Shown here piece after piece: positions 47,935 to 56,871 of a stretch of DNA of 64,000 bases. The position numbers and the translations under genes are program-made. The stretch is from Streptomyces shenzhenensis (lineage in GTDB: Bacteria; Actinomycetota; Actinomycetes; Streptomycetales; Streptomycetaceae): contig NZ_JAJONF010000008.1 in assembly GCF_021462265.1 (NCBI RefSeq), positions 1 to 64,000 of the forward strand. Direction: 5' to 3'. Position 1 is the stretch's first letter. Each line of letters begins with the position of its first letter. The notes under the pieces were generated by a model, which was not told where the DNA came from, made no database searches, and saw nothing but the letters and a program-made list of their open reading frames with translations.

Positions 47935-49995
47935 ATGAACCAGCCTGCCGAAATCCAGTCCGCGGAGAGCCGGCCCAAGGTCAGCCTCGCGCAGTCCTCC
48001 CCCACCGTCGGCACGTTCCGCGAGCGGGACGGCGCCCTGGAGTGGAGCGGCCGTCAGGAGACGCTGCGCGTCGAGCCGTGGGGTCCGGACGCGGTCCGGG
48101 TGCGTGCCCGGCTCGGCGGCCCGGTCCTCGACGGTCTGCCCGGCGCCCTGCTCGACGACCGCCCGGCCACCGAGTCGACGGTCAAGATCGGTGAGCGCGA
48201 AGGCCGGTTGACGGTGGGGGCCCTCACCGTCGAGGTGACCGCCGAGGGCCTGGTCCGGTTCCTGCGGACCGACGACGACTCGGAGGTGCTGGCCGAGGAG
48301 CGCGCCCACTTCTGGTGGCCCGGCCCGCGCCTGTACACCGCGGTCGGCAACGGCTACCACCGCCTGGAGCAGCGGTTCGCCGCCTACGAGGGCGAGAAGC
48401 TGTTCGGCCTCGGCCAGCACCAGCACGGGCGCCTCGACCAGAAGGGCCTGGTCCTTGACCTGGTCCAGCGCAACGCCGAGGTCTCGATCCCGGTCCTGGT
48501 CTCCAGCCGCGGCTACACGCTGCTCTGGAACAACCCGGCGATCGGCCGCGTCGAGCTGGCCGGCAACGGCACCCGCTGGGTGGCCGACTCGGCCCGCCAG
48601 CTCGACTACTGGATCACGGTGGGCACCCCGGCCGACGGGCAGCGCAACTACAGTGCGGTGACCGGCCGTACGCCGATGCTGCCGCAGTGGGCGGCGGGCT
48701 TCTGGCAGTGCAAGCTGCGCTACCGCACCCAGGACGAACTCCTTTCCGTGGCACGGGAGTACAAGCGCCGCGGCCTGCCCATCTCGGCGATCGTGTGCGA
48801 CTTCTTCCACTGGACCCACCTGGGCGACTGGAAGTTCGACCCCAAGGAGTGGCCGGACCCGGCCGCGATGGTCCGCGAACTGGACGAGCTGGGCATCAGG
48901 CTGGTGGTGAGCGTCTGGCCGTCGGTCTCCCCGCTGAGCGAGAACCACCCGGTGATGGAGCAGCGCGGCTACTTCATCGGCACCCAGTACGGCCCGACGG
49001 CGCACGCCGACTGGCCGGACAAGGAGGTGGCGTCGACCGTCCAGGTGGCGTTCTACGACGCCACCAACCCGGACGCCCGCCAGTTCGTGTGGTCGAAGGT
49101 GAAGGAGAACTACCTGGAGCCGTACGGCATCACGGCCTTCTGGCTGGACGCCTGCGAGCCCGAGCTGAAGCCGGGCTTCCAGGAGAACCTGCGCTACTGG
49201 ACGGGCCCCGGTCTGGAGGTCGGCAACAGCTACCCCGCCGAGAACTCCCGGACCTTCCACGAGGGCCTGCGGGCCGAGGGCGAGGAGGTCCTCACCCTCA
49301 ACCGCTCGGCGTGGGCGGGCAGTCAGCGATACGGCGCCGCGCTGTGGTCCGGTGACATCGGCACCGACTTCGCGACCCTGCGCCACCAGATCACGGCCGG
49401 CCTCAACACCGCCCTGTCCGGTATCCCCTGGTGGAACACCGACATCGGCGGCTTCCACGGCGGCGACCCGGACGACCCGGCCTACCGCGAGGTGATGGTC
49501 CGCTGGTTCCAGTTCGGCGCGCTCTCCCCGCTGATGCGCCTGCACGGCTTCCGCGACCCGGGCATGCCGCTGGGCCCCGACATGACCGGCGGCCCGAACG
49601 AGGTGTGGTCGTACGGCCCTGAGGCCGGTGCGATCCTGGAGAAGTACCTGCGGCTGCGCGAGCGCCTGAAGCCGTACGTCCTCGAGGTCATGCGGGAGGC
49701 CCACGAGGAGGGGCTGCCGGTGCTGCGGCCGCTGTTCCTGGAGTTCCCGGAGGACCAGGCCGCCTGGGCGGTCGACGACGCCTACCTCTTCGGCCGTGAC
49801 CTCCTGGTGGCGCCGGTGCTGACCGCGGGCGCGACGGCCCGGACGACGTATCTGCCGGCGGGCGCCCGCTGGACGGACGCCTGGACGGGTGAGTCGTACC
49901 AGGGCGGTACGGCGGTGACGGTGGACGCGCCGCTGGACCGTATCCCGCTGTTCCTGCGGGACGGCGCGAAGCTGCCGGTGGCGGAGCAGGAGTAG
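47935..49995 (+). CDS. GH31 glycosidase, probable alpha-xylosidase
   Basis: 686 aa, no signal peptide, so cytoplasmic. GH31 layout: N-terminal beta domain with GLGQHQHGRLDQKG, catalytic barrel with FWLDACEPELKPG (nucleophile Asp405) and YGAALWSGDIGTDF (acid/base Asp474). The WLDAxEPE form, rather than the WxDMNE of alpha-glucosidases, fits the alpha-xylosidases acting on xyloglucan oligosaccharides. It would remove alpha-1,6-xylose from the non-reducing end. It lies 65 nt after the LacI regulator on the same strand. Confidence 0.9.
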   Translation: MNQPAEIQSAESRPKVSLAQSSPTVGTFRERDGALEWSGRQETLRVEPWGPDAVRVRARLGGPVLDGLPGALLDDRPATESTVKIGEREGRLTVGALTVEVTAEGLVRFLRTDDDSEVLAEERAHFWWPGPRLYTAVGNGYHRLEQRFAAYEGEKLFGLGQHQHGRLDQKGLVLDLVQRNAEVSIPVLVSSRGYTLLWNNPAIGRVELAGNGTRWVADSARQLDYWITVGTPADGQRNYSAVTGRTPMLPQWAAGFWQCKLRYRTQDELLSVAREYKRRGLPISAIVCDFFHWTHLGDWKFDPKEWPDPAAMVRELDELGIRLVVSVWPSVSPLSENHPVMEQRGYFIGTQYGPTAHADWPDKEVASTVQVAFYDATNPDARQFVWSKVKENYLEPYGITAFWLDACEPELKPGFQENLRYWTGPGLEVGNSYPAENSRTFHEGLRAEGEEVLTLNRSAWAGSQRYGAALWSGDIGTDFATLRHQITAGLNTALSGIPWWNTDIGGFHGGDPDDPAYREVMVRWFQFGALSPLMRLHGFRDPGMPLGPDMTGGPNEVWSYGPEAGAILEKYLRLRERLKPYVLEVMREAHEEGLPVLRPLFLEFPEDQAAWAVDDAYLFGRDLLVAPVLTAGATARTTYLPAGARWTDAWTGESYQGGTAVTVDAPLDRIPLFLRDGAKLPVAEQE

Positions 49996-50020
49996 TCCGG
50001 CCGGATCAGGACACCTCTCG

Positions 50021-50034
50021 TTACCGGTCGGTAA
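50021..50034. promoter_or_regulatory. TetR-type palindrome upstream of the sulfotransferase gene
   Basis: ttaccggtcggtaa, a perfect palindrome with arms TTACCG/CGGTAA, 87 nt before the start codon. It resembles operators of TetR regulators. No TetR gene is within the window. A half-site TTACCG also precedes the acyl-CoA dehydrogenase gene. Confidence 0.5.
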
Positions 50035-50120
50035 ATGTCTCAACTCGGCGGTGTGGGCAAGCGGTTGGAGGGGGTAGGCAGTATCCCCTCCGCTGTCCCC
50101 CCACGAAGGGTTCCGCTGCC

Positions 50121-51308
50121 GTGCCCATGGACCCGTTGCCCCTCACGCTCGCCAACCTGCTCCTGCGCCCCGGCTTCCGAGCCCGCCGCACCCCGGACCG
50201 CGCCTTCGACCGGCTGCTCGACGCGGCCGGGCCGGCGGCGGGCGACGAACGGTTCACCGACGACTTCCGTCACCTGCTGCGATGTTGGGCGACGGCCGGG
50301 CATCTCACCCCGGTCGGCTGGCTCTCCGCGCGAGGACACGTCGGCCGGCATCTCGCCAACCGGGCCCGGATCCGCCGGCTGCTCGCCGAGCACCCCGAGA
50401 TCGAACGCGAGCCCGTCGAGCGACCGGTGTTCGTGGTGGGCCTGCCCCGCACCGCAACCACGCTCACCCACGGCATCCTCTCCCTCTCCGCGGACCACCG
50501 CTGCCCGCTGCTCTGGGAGCTGCTCACCCCCGGCCTCGACCTCGGGCCCGAGGAACGGGAGAAGGCGATCACCACCGCCCGCCGCCTGGTCGGCGGCATC
50601 AACCTCTTCTCGCCGGGATTCAGACACATCCACAACCTGCGCCCCGAGGGCCCGGAGGAGTGCACCTTCGCGCTGCCGCACACGGTGATGCCGCTGTCCC
50701 AGGCGGTGATCCCCGAGTATCTGCCCTGGCACGAGAGCCATGACTTCCTCGCCGACTACCGCTACCTCAAGCAGATCTACCAGGTGCTCCAGTACGGCCG
50801 CCCGCGCCGCCGCTGGGTGCTGAAGTCACCGCTGCACCTGGAGAACCTGGACGCGCTGCGCACGGTCTTCCCGGACGCCACCATCGTGTGGACGCACCGT
50901 GATCCGGCCACCGCCGTGGCCTCGTTCTGCAGCCTGGTCGAGCACGGCATGGCGGTGAACACCCGCCCCCTGGACCCGCACTGGATCGGCGCCACCTGGC
51001 TGGAGCTGCTGGCCCGCTCGGCGCGCCGCGGCCTCGCGGCCCGCGCCGGCATCCCCCGCGAGTCACTCGTCGACGTGCCCTACTCCTGGCTGGGCGCCGA
51101 CCCGGCCGCGGGCGCCCCGAAGCTCTACGCGGCCGTCGGCGCCCGCTGGACCGAGGCCGACGCGGCCCGCCTGCCGGCCGTCACCGCCCGCCCCAGGGGA
51201 TCCCGCGCCCACAGCTACGACCTGGCCCGCTACGGCCTGACCCGCGCGGACGTCGAGGCGGCCTTCACGGACTACAACGCGCTGCGCGCCGAGGTCGACC
51301 GGGCATGA
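50121..51308 (+). CDS. Sulfotransferase family protein
   Basis: 395 aa, GTG start with AAGGG upstream (an ATG at 50127 is possible). The PAPS phosphosulfate-binding loop is FVVGLPRTATTLTHGIL (about residue 103), and the 3'-phosphate loop is RRWVLKSPLHLENLDALRTVFPDATIVWTHRDPATAVASFCSL. Proteins of this group are often lipid- or glycan-linked; the acceptor is unknown. It sits inside the glycan locus but has its own control site and no sugar-related operator. Confidence 0.88.
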   Translation: MPMDPLPLTLANLLLRPGFRARRTPDRAFDRLLDAAGPAAGDERFTDDFRHLLRCWATAGHLTPVGWLSARGHVGRHLANRARIRRLLAEHPEIEREPVERPVFVVGLPRTATTLTHGILSLSADHRCPLLWELLTPGLDLGPEEREKAITTARRLVGGINLFSPGFRHIHNLRPEGPEECTFALPHTVMPLSQAVIPEYLPWHESHDFLADYRYLKQIYQVLQYGRPRRRWVLKSPLHLENLDALRTVFPDATIVWTHRDPATAVASFCSLVEHGMAVNTRPLDPHWIGATWLELLARSARRGLAARAGIPRESLVDVPYSWLGADPAAGAPKLYAAVGARWTEADAARLPAVTARPRGSRAHSYDLARYGLTRADVEAAFTDYNALRAEVDRA

Positions 51309-51315
51309 CCGCGCA

Positions 51316-51350
51316 GGGGCCGGCCCCGCACCGCGCGCGGGACCGGCCCC
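51316..51350. terminator. Terminator between the sulfotransferase and GH12 genes
   Basis: Imperfect GC hairpin (arms ggggccggccccgc and gcgggaccggcccc) between the two convergent stops. Confidence 0.65.
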
Positions 51351-51355
51351 GTTGC

Positions 51356-52069
51356 TCAGCTGCTGCTCACGCTCTCGCTGTTGACGGTGAAGTCCAGCCC
51401 GCCGGACGAGGACGTGATCTCGAAGCCGAACTGGAAGTCACCGATGGTGACGTTCCCGAACCAGCCCTTGGTGTCCTTGATCCACTTCAGGATCGGCAGC
51501 ACGTTGACGGTGCCGGAGGACGAGTTCGAGGTGCGCACGAACGAGAAGACGTCGTTCGAGCCGTTGTTGCCCTTGTAGACGGTCCAGGTGTGGCCGCCCA
51601 GGGTCAGCGTGCCCTGCGAGGTGCCGAGCGGGCCGACGGCACCGGTGTGGTTCATCCACAGCATGATCTCGTACTTGTAGCCCGTGTCCCAGATGTCGTA
51701 CGACGTGTTGTACGCGCCGGACGCCGGGACCGTGACGTTGTAGCTCGTGGAGAGCGAGGAGAGCGAGGTGATCGGCTTGCTGATCACGGCCTTGGCGTTG
51801 GGGTAGGACTTGATGCCGCCGGTGTTGGGGTGGTCGGCCCAGACCCCCCAGTTGGTACCGGAGTTGGCCCAGATGCACTGGCTGCCGGCGCCGGACCCCC
51901 AGATGTCGTTGTACAGGGTGTAGCCGTTCAGCGTGGTGTTGCCCCACTGGTCGCAGGAGCTCCAGACCGCGGCCGAGGCGGGGGCGGAGGCGAGGCCGAC
52001 GATGGCGCCGAGGGCGAGCGCGGGGGCTGCCAGGGCCTTGGCGACCCTGGCGAGCGTGCGTGTTGCCAT
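51356..52069 (-). CDS. Secreted GH12 endo-glucanase/xyloglucanase
   Basis: 237 aa. Signal peptide (LARVAKALAAPALALGAIVGLASAPASA, cleaved about residue 33). The mature part is a single GH12 jelly-roll: YKYEIMLWMNHTGAVGPLG gives nucleophile Glu134, and FQFGFEITSSSGGLDF gives acid/base Glu217. No carbohydrate-binding module. It would cut cellulose- or xyloglucan-like backbones outside the cell; the surrounding debranching enzymes favour xyloglucan. Last gene of the minus-strand glycan operon, 35 nt after GH95. Confidence 0.93.
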   Translation of the reverse strand: MATRTLARVAKALAAPALALGAIVGLASAPASAAVWSSCDQWGNTTLNGYTLYNDIWGSGAGSQCIWANSGTNWGVWADHPNTGGIKSYPNAKAVISKPITSLSSLSTSYNVTVPASGAYNTSYDIWDTGYKYEIMLWMNHTGAVGPLGTSQGTLTLGGHTWTVYKGNNGSNDVFSFVRTSNSSSGTVNVLPILKWIKDTKGWFGNVTIGDFQFGFEITSSSGGLDFTVNSESVSSS

Positions 52070-52104
52070 GGTGTCCCTTCCATGGGTGGGGGGAGGTGCG
52101 GTGG

Positions 52105-54309
52105 CTACCACGTCCCCAGGGTGAGGACGTGGTCTTCTCCGGCGACGAGGTCGAGCGGTCGGGTGCCGGAGGAAGTCCACAGGTCGACGCGGAGCGTCCG
52201 GTGCGGCTTGAGGACGGCTCGCGCCCCTCGGGGGGTCCAGTCGAGGTCGAGTTCGGCTCCGAAGCGGGTACGGATGCCGTGCAGGCGGCCCGTTCCCAGG
52301 GCGGCCGGGGGCGCCGGGAGCAGGACCAGGCGGTCCGGGGCCGACTGGACGAGCGCTTCGACGATCACGGCGGGCAGGGTGTGCGCGGCGTCGGCGTTGT
52401 AGACGTCGCGGCGCGGGTAGTGGGCGCTCATCAGGGAGGCGTGGAAGAAGTCGCCGTCCAGGACCTGGGCGAGGGCGGCGGCGACCCGCTCGCCGTCCCG
52501 CAGTCGGGCCGCGATGAGCGCGTGGTGGAGGTGGCCGTGGGCCGAGTCGTTCTCGGCGCCGCGCAGTTCGAGCGCGCGGTGGGCGGCGGCCGCGAGCTCC
52601 GGGGTGTCGTACGGGGTGATCTCGTCGAGCGGCCAGACGCCGTAGAGGTGGCTGAGATGGCGGTGGTCGTAGGTGTCGTCGAGGCCGGGCCAGGCCCATT
52701 CGGCGAGCGCCCCGTCGGCGTTGGTGCGGTGCGGGGGCAGCCGGTCGGCGAGGGCGCGCCAGCGGTCGGCGTCCGGGCCCGGGTGGTAGTCGGCCGCGGT
52801 GCGCAGGGCGTGCCGGGCGGCGGAGAGGTCCATCGCCGCGTTGATCGCGCCCCAGCTCGCGTTCGCGGGCCGGTTCTCGGGCGAGTAGGAGGGCACGATC
52901 ACGAGGTGGCCGTCGGCGTCGGTCCGGGTGAGGAAGTCCTCGTAGAACCGGGCGGCCTCGGCCAGCGCCGCCGCCGTGCGGGGATCGCGCTCGCCGCGGG
53001 TCTCGTCGTGGTCGACGAGCGGCTTGAGCAGCCAGTCGGCGCCGGCCGTCCACAGGTGCAGGGGGTACTCGCGGCTGAAGTGGTAGGCCAGTCCCGAGTC
53101 GCCGTCGCTGTGCGCGGGCGCGACCGCGCCCCGGGCGCCGAACACCGCGCGGGCGTTCTCCCGCCAGTCGCCCAGCTGGCGCTCGACCAGGGCGGCGCAG
53201 GCAGCGGTGACTTCGGGCAGGGCGGCGGCCGCGGCCGAGGCCGTCTGGAGGTTGACGTTGGCGTCGTTGGTGAAGGCACCGGACCAGGCGGTGTCCCAGT
53301 CGCCGGTCCACAGTCCGGTCAGGCGGGGCGGGTTGAGTCCGGAGGCGGAGAGCAGGTGGTAGCGGCCGGCGGCGAAGAGCCGTTCCAGGAGGGCGGCTTC
53401 GGTGGGCCGCTCGAGCAGCTCGGAGCCGGGGAGGGCGCGGGCGGCCGGGGCGGCGGCCAGGTCGAGGGTGACCCGGGTGTAGGCGGTGCGGTGCGGGACG
53501 AGGTGGCGGGCGAGCAGCGCGTCGTACGACCGCTGTTCGGCGAGCAGGTCGCCGAGGTCGCGTGCCGCGGCGGTCACGTCGAGTTCGCCGGTGTGGCGGC
53601 GGACCCGGGTGAGGAGGAGGACGGACTCGGCGCCGGTGACGCGGACGCCCGGCGGGACGAGGCCGGTGGTGCCGCCGGTGACGACGACCAGGGTGACGCC
53701 GGTGTAGGCGCGGTCGCTGCCGGGATAGCGGGCGCGGAGGCTGAGCAGGGCGCCCTCGGCGGTGCGCAGCGTGCCGTGGCCGACGCCCAGGCCGGACGGG
53801 GCGCCGGGGAGCCGGTGGTCGAGGGCGATGCCGAGGTCGAGGCCGGCGGTGCCGGTGACCTGCTGCACGATCACGTCGTCCGCGCGGGAGACGAAGACCC
53901 TGCTGGTCCAGCCGGCGGCGGTGGCGGTGACCTCGCCGGTGGTGAAGTCGACGGAGCGGCGGTAGCCGTCGGTCGGTCCGGGCGGTCTGCGCAGCCGGAC
54001 CTGGAAGGCGGGGTGGAAGGGCTGGACCCACTGGAGCGGGCGGCCGTCGGTGAGCTGCTCGGCGGCGTCCCACTCCCCGGCGAGCAGCCTGTCCTGCACG
54101 TCGGCGAGTTCCGCCGCCAGGCGGGGCGGGCGGGCGTGTTCGCCGCCGTTCGGGCGGACGAGCGTGTGCTGGGTGACGATGACACGGTCGTCGTCCGGGT
54201 CGCCGAACACCAGGACGCCGTGCCGGCCGTTGCCGCTCAGGAAGGCGTCCTCCCAGCGGGCGGCGGGGGCGGGCTCCCAGGTGCCGTGGACGGGGCCGGT
54301 GGCGGTCAT
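52105..54309 (-). CDS. GH95 alpha-L-fucosidase (or alpha-L-galactosidase)
   Basis: 734 aa, no signal peptide. GH95 features: WEDAFLSGNGRHGVLVFGD at the N-terminus, RLTGLWTGDWDTAWSGAFTNDANVNLQTA with the Asn pair (351, 353) that activates water in this inverting family, and PSYSPENRPANASWGAINAAMDLS. It would remove terminal alpha-1,2-L-fucose from galactosyl side chains. The ATG overlaps the GH42 stop (ATGA), so the two are coupled. Confidence 0.9.
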   Translation of the reverse strand: MTATGPVHGTWEPAPAARWEDAFLSGNGRHGVLVFGDPDDDRVIVTQHTLVRPNGGEHARPPRLAAELADVQDRLLAGEWDAAEQLTDGRPLQWVQPFHPAFQVRLRRPPGPTDGYRRSVDFTTGEVTATAAGWTSRVFVSRADDVIVQQVTGTAGLDLGIALDHRLPGAPSGLGVGHGTLRTAEGALLSLRARYPGSDRAYTGVTLVVVTGGTTGLVPPGVRVTGAESVLLLTRVRRHTGELDVTAAARDLGDLLAEQRSYDALLARHLVPHRTAYTRVTLDLAAAPAARALPGSELLERPTEAALLERLFAAGRYHLLSASGLNPPRLTGLWTGDWDTAWSGAFTNDANVNLQTASAAAAALPEVTAACAALVERQLGDWRENARAVFGARGAVAPAHSDGDSGLAYHFSREYPLHLWTAGADWLLKPLVDHDETRGERDPRTAAALAEAARFYEDFLTRTDADGHLVIVPSYSPENRPANASWGAINAAMDLSAARHALRTAADYHPGPDADRWRALADRLPPHRTNADGALAEWAWPGLDDTYDHRHLSHLYGVWPLDEITPYDTPELAAAAHRALELRGAENDSAHGHLHHALIAARLRDGERVAAALAQVLDGDFFHASLMSAHYPRRDVYNADAAHTLPAVIVEALVQSAPDRLVLLPAPPAALGTGRLHGIRTRFGAELDLDWTPRGARAVLKPHRTLRVDLWTSSGTRPLDLVAGEDHVLTLGTW

Positions 54310-56291
54310 GGCTTGAGCACCGCCGCTCCGTGGCGGCCGAGGACGATCTCGTCCGTGACGCTCGTACCGGTCAGCAGATCTCGGTGTGTTCCCATGACCG
54401 GCACTTTTACCTGATCATGCGCGTGGTTGAACAGGAACAGCAGCTCACCCCTGCGGACCGCCTCGACACCCGCCGGCAGCCCGGCCAGCACCGGCCTGAC
54501 CCCCGCGCCGGCGGCGATCCTGCCGAGCAGCGCCCGCAACGCCTCCGGTTCCGGCAGTGTGGAGACGTACCAGGCGTGCCCGTTGCGCAGCACGGCCGGC
54601 AGCCCGTCGAGTTCGCCGCCGTGGTACGGCACCGTCTCCGAGACGCCGGACGCGGCCTCGATCTCCTCCGACCACAGGGTTCCCCGGAACCCCCCGCACG
54701 CGACGGTCTCCCCCGCGTCCAGCGGCCACCACTCGTGCAGGGTGCGGATGCCGAACAGCTCCCGCAGCCGTGCGTCCATGCCGCCGGGACGGATCCGGTC
54801 GTCCTCGTCGGCGACGCCGGTCAGGAAGCCGCTGACCAGGGTGGAGCCGCCGTGGACGTGGGCGAGGAGGTTGTCGATCGCGGCGTCGGTGAGGAGGTAG
54901 AGCTGCGGGACGACGACCAGCTTGTAGGGGGACAGGTCGTGTTCGGGGTGGGCGAAGTCGGTGGTGAGGTTCGACTCCCACAGCGCCCGGTGCCAGGCGT
55001 GCAGGACGTCGGGGAGGTCCACCTCGGTGGAGAGGCGGCCCTCGTGGGCACCGGCCCACCAGGAGTGCCAGTCGTGCAGGATCGCGATGTCCGCGCCGAC
55101 ATGACGGCCCGTCACCTCGGCACCGAGAGCCGCCAGGTCGGAGCCGAGCTGCTTGACTTCCTGGTACGTACGCCCGTCCTCCCCCGCGTGGCTGACCATC
55201 CCGGAGTGGAACTTCTCCGCGCCCTGCCTCGACTGCCGCCACTGGAAGTAGCAGACGGCGTCCGCGCCCCGTGCCACCGCCTGGAGGGACCACTGGCGGT
55301 TGAGGCCGCGGGGCTTGGGGTGGTTCACCCCGCGCCAGTTGACCGGCCCGGCGGCCTGCTCCATGAGCATCCAGGGGCCGCGCGCCTGGGAGCGGGTCAG
55401 GTCGTGGACGAGCGCGCCGTGCTGGGGGGCGAGAGGATCCCGGGGGTCGGGATAGAGGTCGACGGAGACGACGTCCTCCTCGGCCGCCCAGCGCCAGGCG
55501 TCCTGCCCGATCCACAGCGGCATGAAGTTGGTGGTCACCGGGATGTGCGGGGTGTGCCGGGCGACGATGTCCCGCTCGGCCGTGTAGCACTCCAGGAGCA
55601 TGTCGGAGGTGAAGCGGCGGAAGTCCAGCACCTGGGTGGGGTTCTTCAGGTAGTGGGCGTGGCGCGGCGGCAGGATGCCGTCCCAGGTGTCGTAGCCCTG
55701 ACTCCAGAACGCCGTGCCCCAGGCGGAGTTGAGGGCGTCGAGGGTGCCGTACCGCTCGCGCAGCCAGCGGCGGAAGGCGGCGGCGGCCTCGTCGCCGTAG
55801 TCGAAGGTGCAGTACTCGTTGTTGATGTGCCACATGGTGAGGGCGGGATGAGCGGCGTAGCGGGCGGCGAGGTCCTCGGTGACGGCGGCGGCGTAACGGC
55901 GGTAGGTGGCGCTGGAGTGCGAGAAGTGCTGGCGGCCGCCCCACCACTCGGTGCGGCCGTCGGCGTCCCGGGGCAGGGTGTCCGGGTGCAGCCGCCCCAG
56001 CCAGGGCGGCGGTGACGAGGTGGGGGTGGCGAGGACGACGCCGATGCCATTGCCGTGCATCAGGTCCATGAGCCGGTCCAGCCAGCCGAAGTCCCGTTCT
56101 CCCGGCCGCGGTTCGATTCTCTCCCAGGAGAAGACGCCCATGGTCACGGAGTTGACGCCGGCGGCCCTCATCAGCCGGACGTCCTCCTGCCAGGTCTCCT
56201 CGGGCCACTGCTCGGGGTTGTAGTCGCCGCCGAAGAGGATCCGGCCGCGGGTGGCGTCACCGAGCCCCGGTGGCCTGCGTCCGGCGGTCAT
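54306..56291 (-). CDS. GH42 beta-galactosidase
   Basis: 661 aa from the ATG at 56291, which overlaps the stop of the upstream short gene. GH42 barrel: FGGDYNPEQWPEETWQEDVRLMRAAGVNSVTMGVFSW at the start, acid/base Glu159 in MWHINNEYC, nucleophile Glu311 in WMLMEQAAGPVNW. The trimerisation and C-terminal beta domains follow. No signal peptide, so it works on imported oligosaccharides. Xyloglucan systems more often use GH2 or GH35 for this step; GH42 is a variation. Confidence 0.93.
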   Translation of the reverse strand: MTAGRRPPGLGDATRGRILFGGDYNPEQWPEETWQEDVRLMRAAGVNSVTMGVFSWERIEPRPGERDFGWLDRLMDLMHGNGIGVVLATPTSSPPPWLGRLHPDTLPRDADGRTEWWGGRQHFSHSSATYRRYAAAVTEDLAARYAAHPALTMWHINNEYCTFDYGDEAAAAFRRWLRERYGTLDALNSAWGTAFWSQGYDTWDGILPPRHAHYLKNPTQVLDFRRFTSDMLLECYTAERDIVARHTPHIPVTTNFMPLWIGQDAWRWAAEEDVVSVDLYPDPRDPLAPQHGALVHDLTRSQARGPWMLMEQAAGPVNWRGVNHPKPRGLNRQWSLQAVARGADAVCYFQWRQSRQGAEKFHSGMVSHAGEDGRTYQEVKQLGSDLAALGAEVTGRHVGADIAILHDWHSWWAGAHEGRLSTEVDLPDVLHAWHRALWESNLTTDFAHPEHDLSPYKLVVVPQLYLLTDAAIDNLLAHVHGGSTLVSGFLTGVADEDDRIRPGGMDARLRELFGIRTLHEWWPLDAGETVACGGFRGTLWSEEIEAASGVSETVPYHGGELDGLPAVLRNGHAWYVSTLPEPEALRALLGRIAAGAGVRPVLAGLPAGVEAVRRGELLFLFNHAHDQVKVPVMGTHRDLLTGTSVTDEIVLGRHGAAVLKP

Positions 56292-56650
56292 CGGACGGGG
56301 TCCCCGTACCGGATGCCGCGCCCGTCGGTGGCGGTCGCCCCCGGCGTCTTCCTGGCGATGACCGAGTGGGCCGCGGAGGGCGCCCCGGTCCGCCGGGCGT
56401 CGTGCGAACACGCGCCGATCGCGTGATCGCCCCAGCCGGTGCGCACACCCCATAGCGGCTGGGCGGCCTGTACGAGCCCCGTCGCGTCCCCGGGCCCGGG
56501 GTGTGAGAGGACGCCGGTGACGGATCCGGTGCCGGCGATCACCGCGTGGCGCCGGCGGTACGCCTGCGGCTGGGGCTCGGCCGCGTGGGCGGTGAGGGCA
56601 GCGGCGGTGGCAGTGCCGGCGAGGACGGTTCTGCGACTCTGGGTGGGCAT
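56288..56650 (-). pseudogene. Short Tat-signal protein, probable remnant of a larger secreted protein
   Basis: 120 aa from the ATG at 56650 (GAAGG six bases upstream). A twin-arginine signal (SRRTVLAGTATAAALTAHA) is followed by about 95 residues (AVIAGTGSVTGVLSHPGPGDATGLVQAAQPLWGVRTGWGDHAIGACSHDARRTGAPSAAHSVIARKTPGATATDGRGIRYGDPVR) that match no family I know. The signal is typical of large secreted hydrolases, so an internal deletion joining both ends is likely. It still couples by ATGA to GH42, which may be why it is kept. Confidence 0.55.
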
Positions 56651-56659
56651 GGGGAACCT

Positions 56660-56871
56660 TCGGTGAGCGTGGGTCGGCAGGTGGTCGGGGGCGGGGTCGG
56701 GGGGTTCGCTCGCCCGCGCTTGCGGGGTGCCTCCCCCCAGCGCCCGCCCGTGCCGCCCTGGCAGCACGACTGCCCGCGGCTACGTTCGGGGGTGCGGGGA
56801 ACCGCGGGACCAGCCCGCACCGGCCCGCAGTCGCGCGACGCTCCCCGCACCCCCTCGGCGGGCGACGTCGG
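56660..56871. repeat. Gap with a diverged dispersed-repeat copy
   Basis: About 210 nt between the permease gene and the Tat-signal gene. Around 56755-56850 lie cgggggtgcggggaaccgcg and ccagcccgcaccggcccgca, similar to the repeat at 29748-29992. It could attenuate transcription from the importer genes into the hydrolase genes. Confidence 0.45.
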
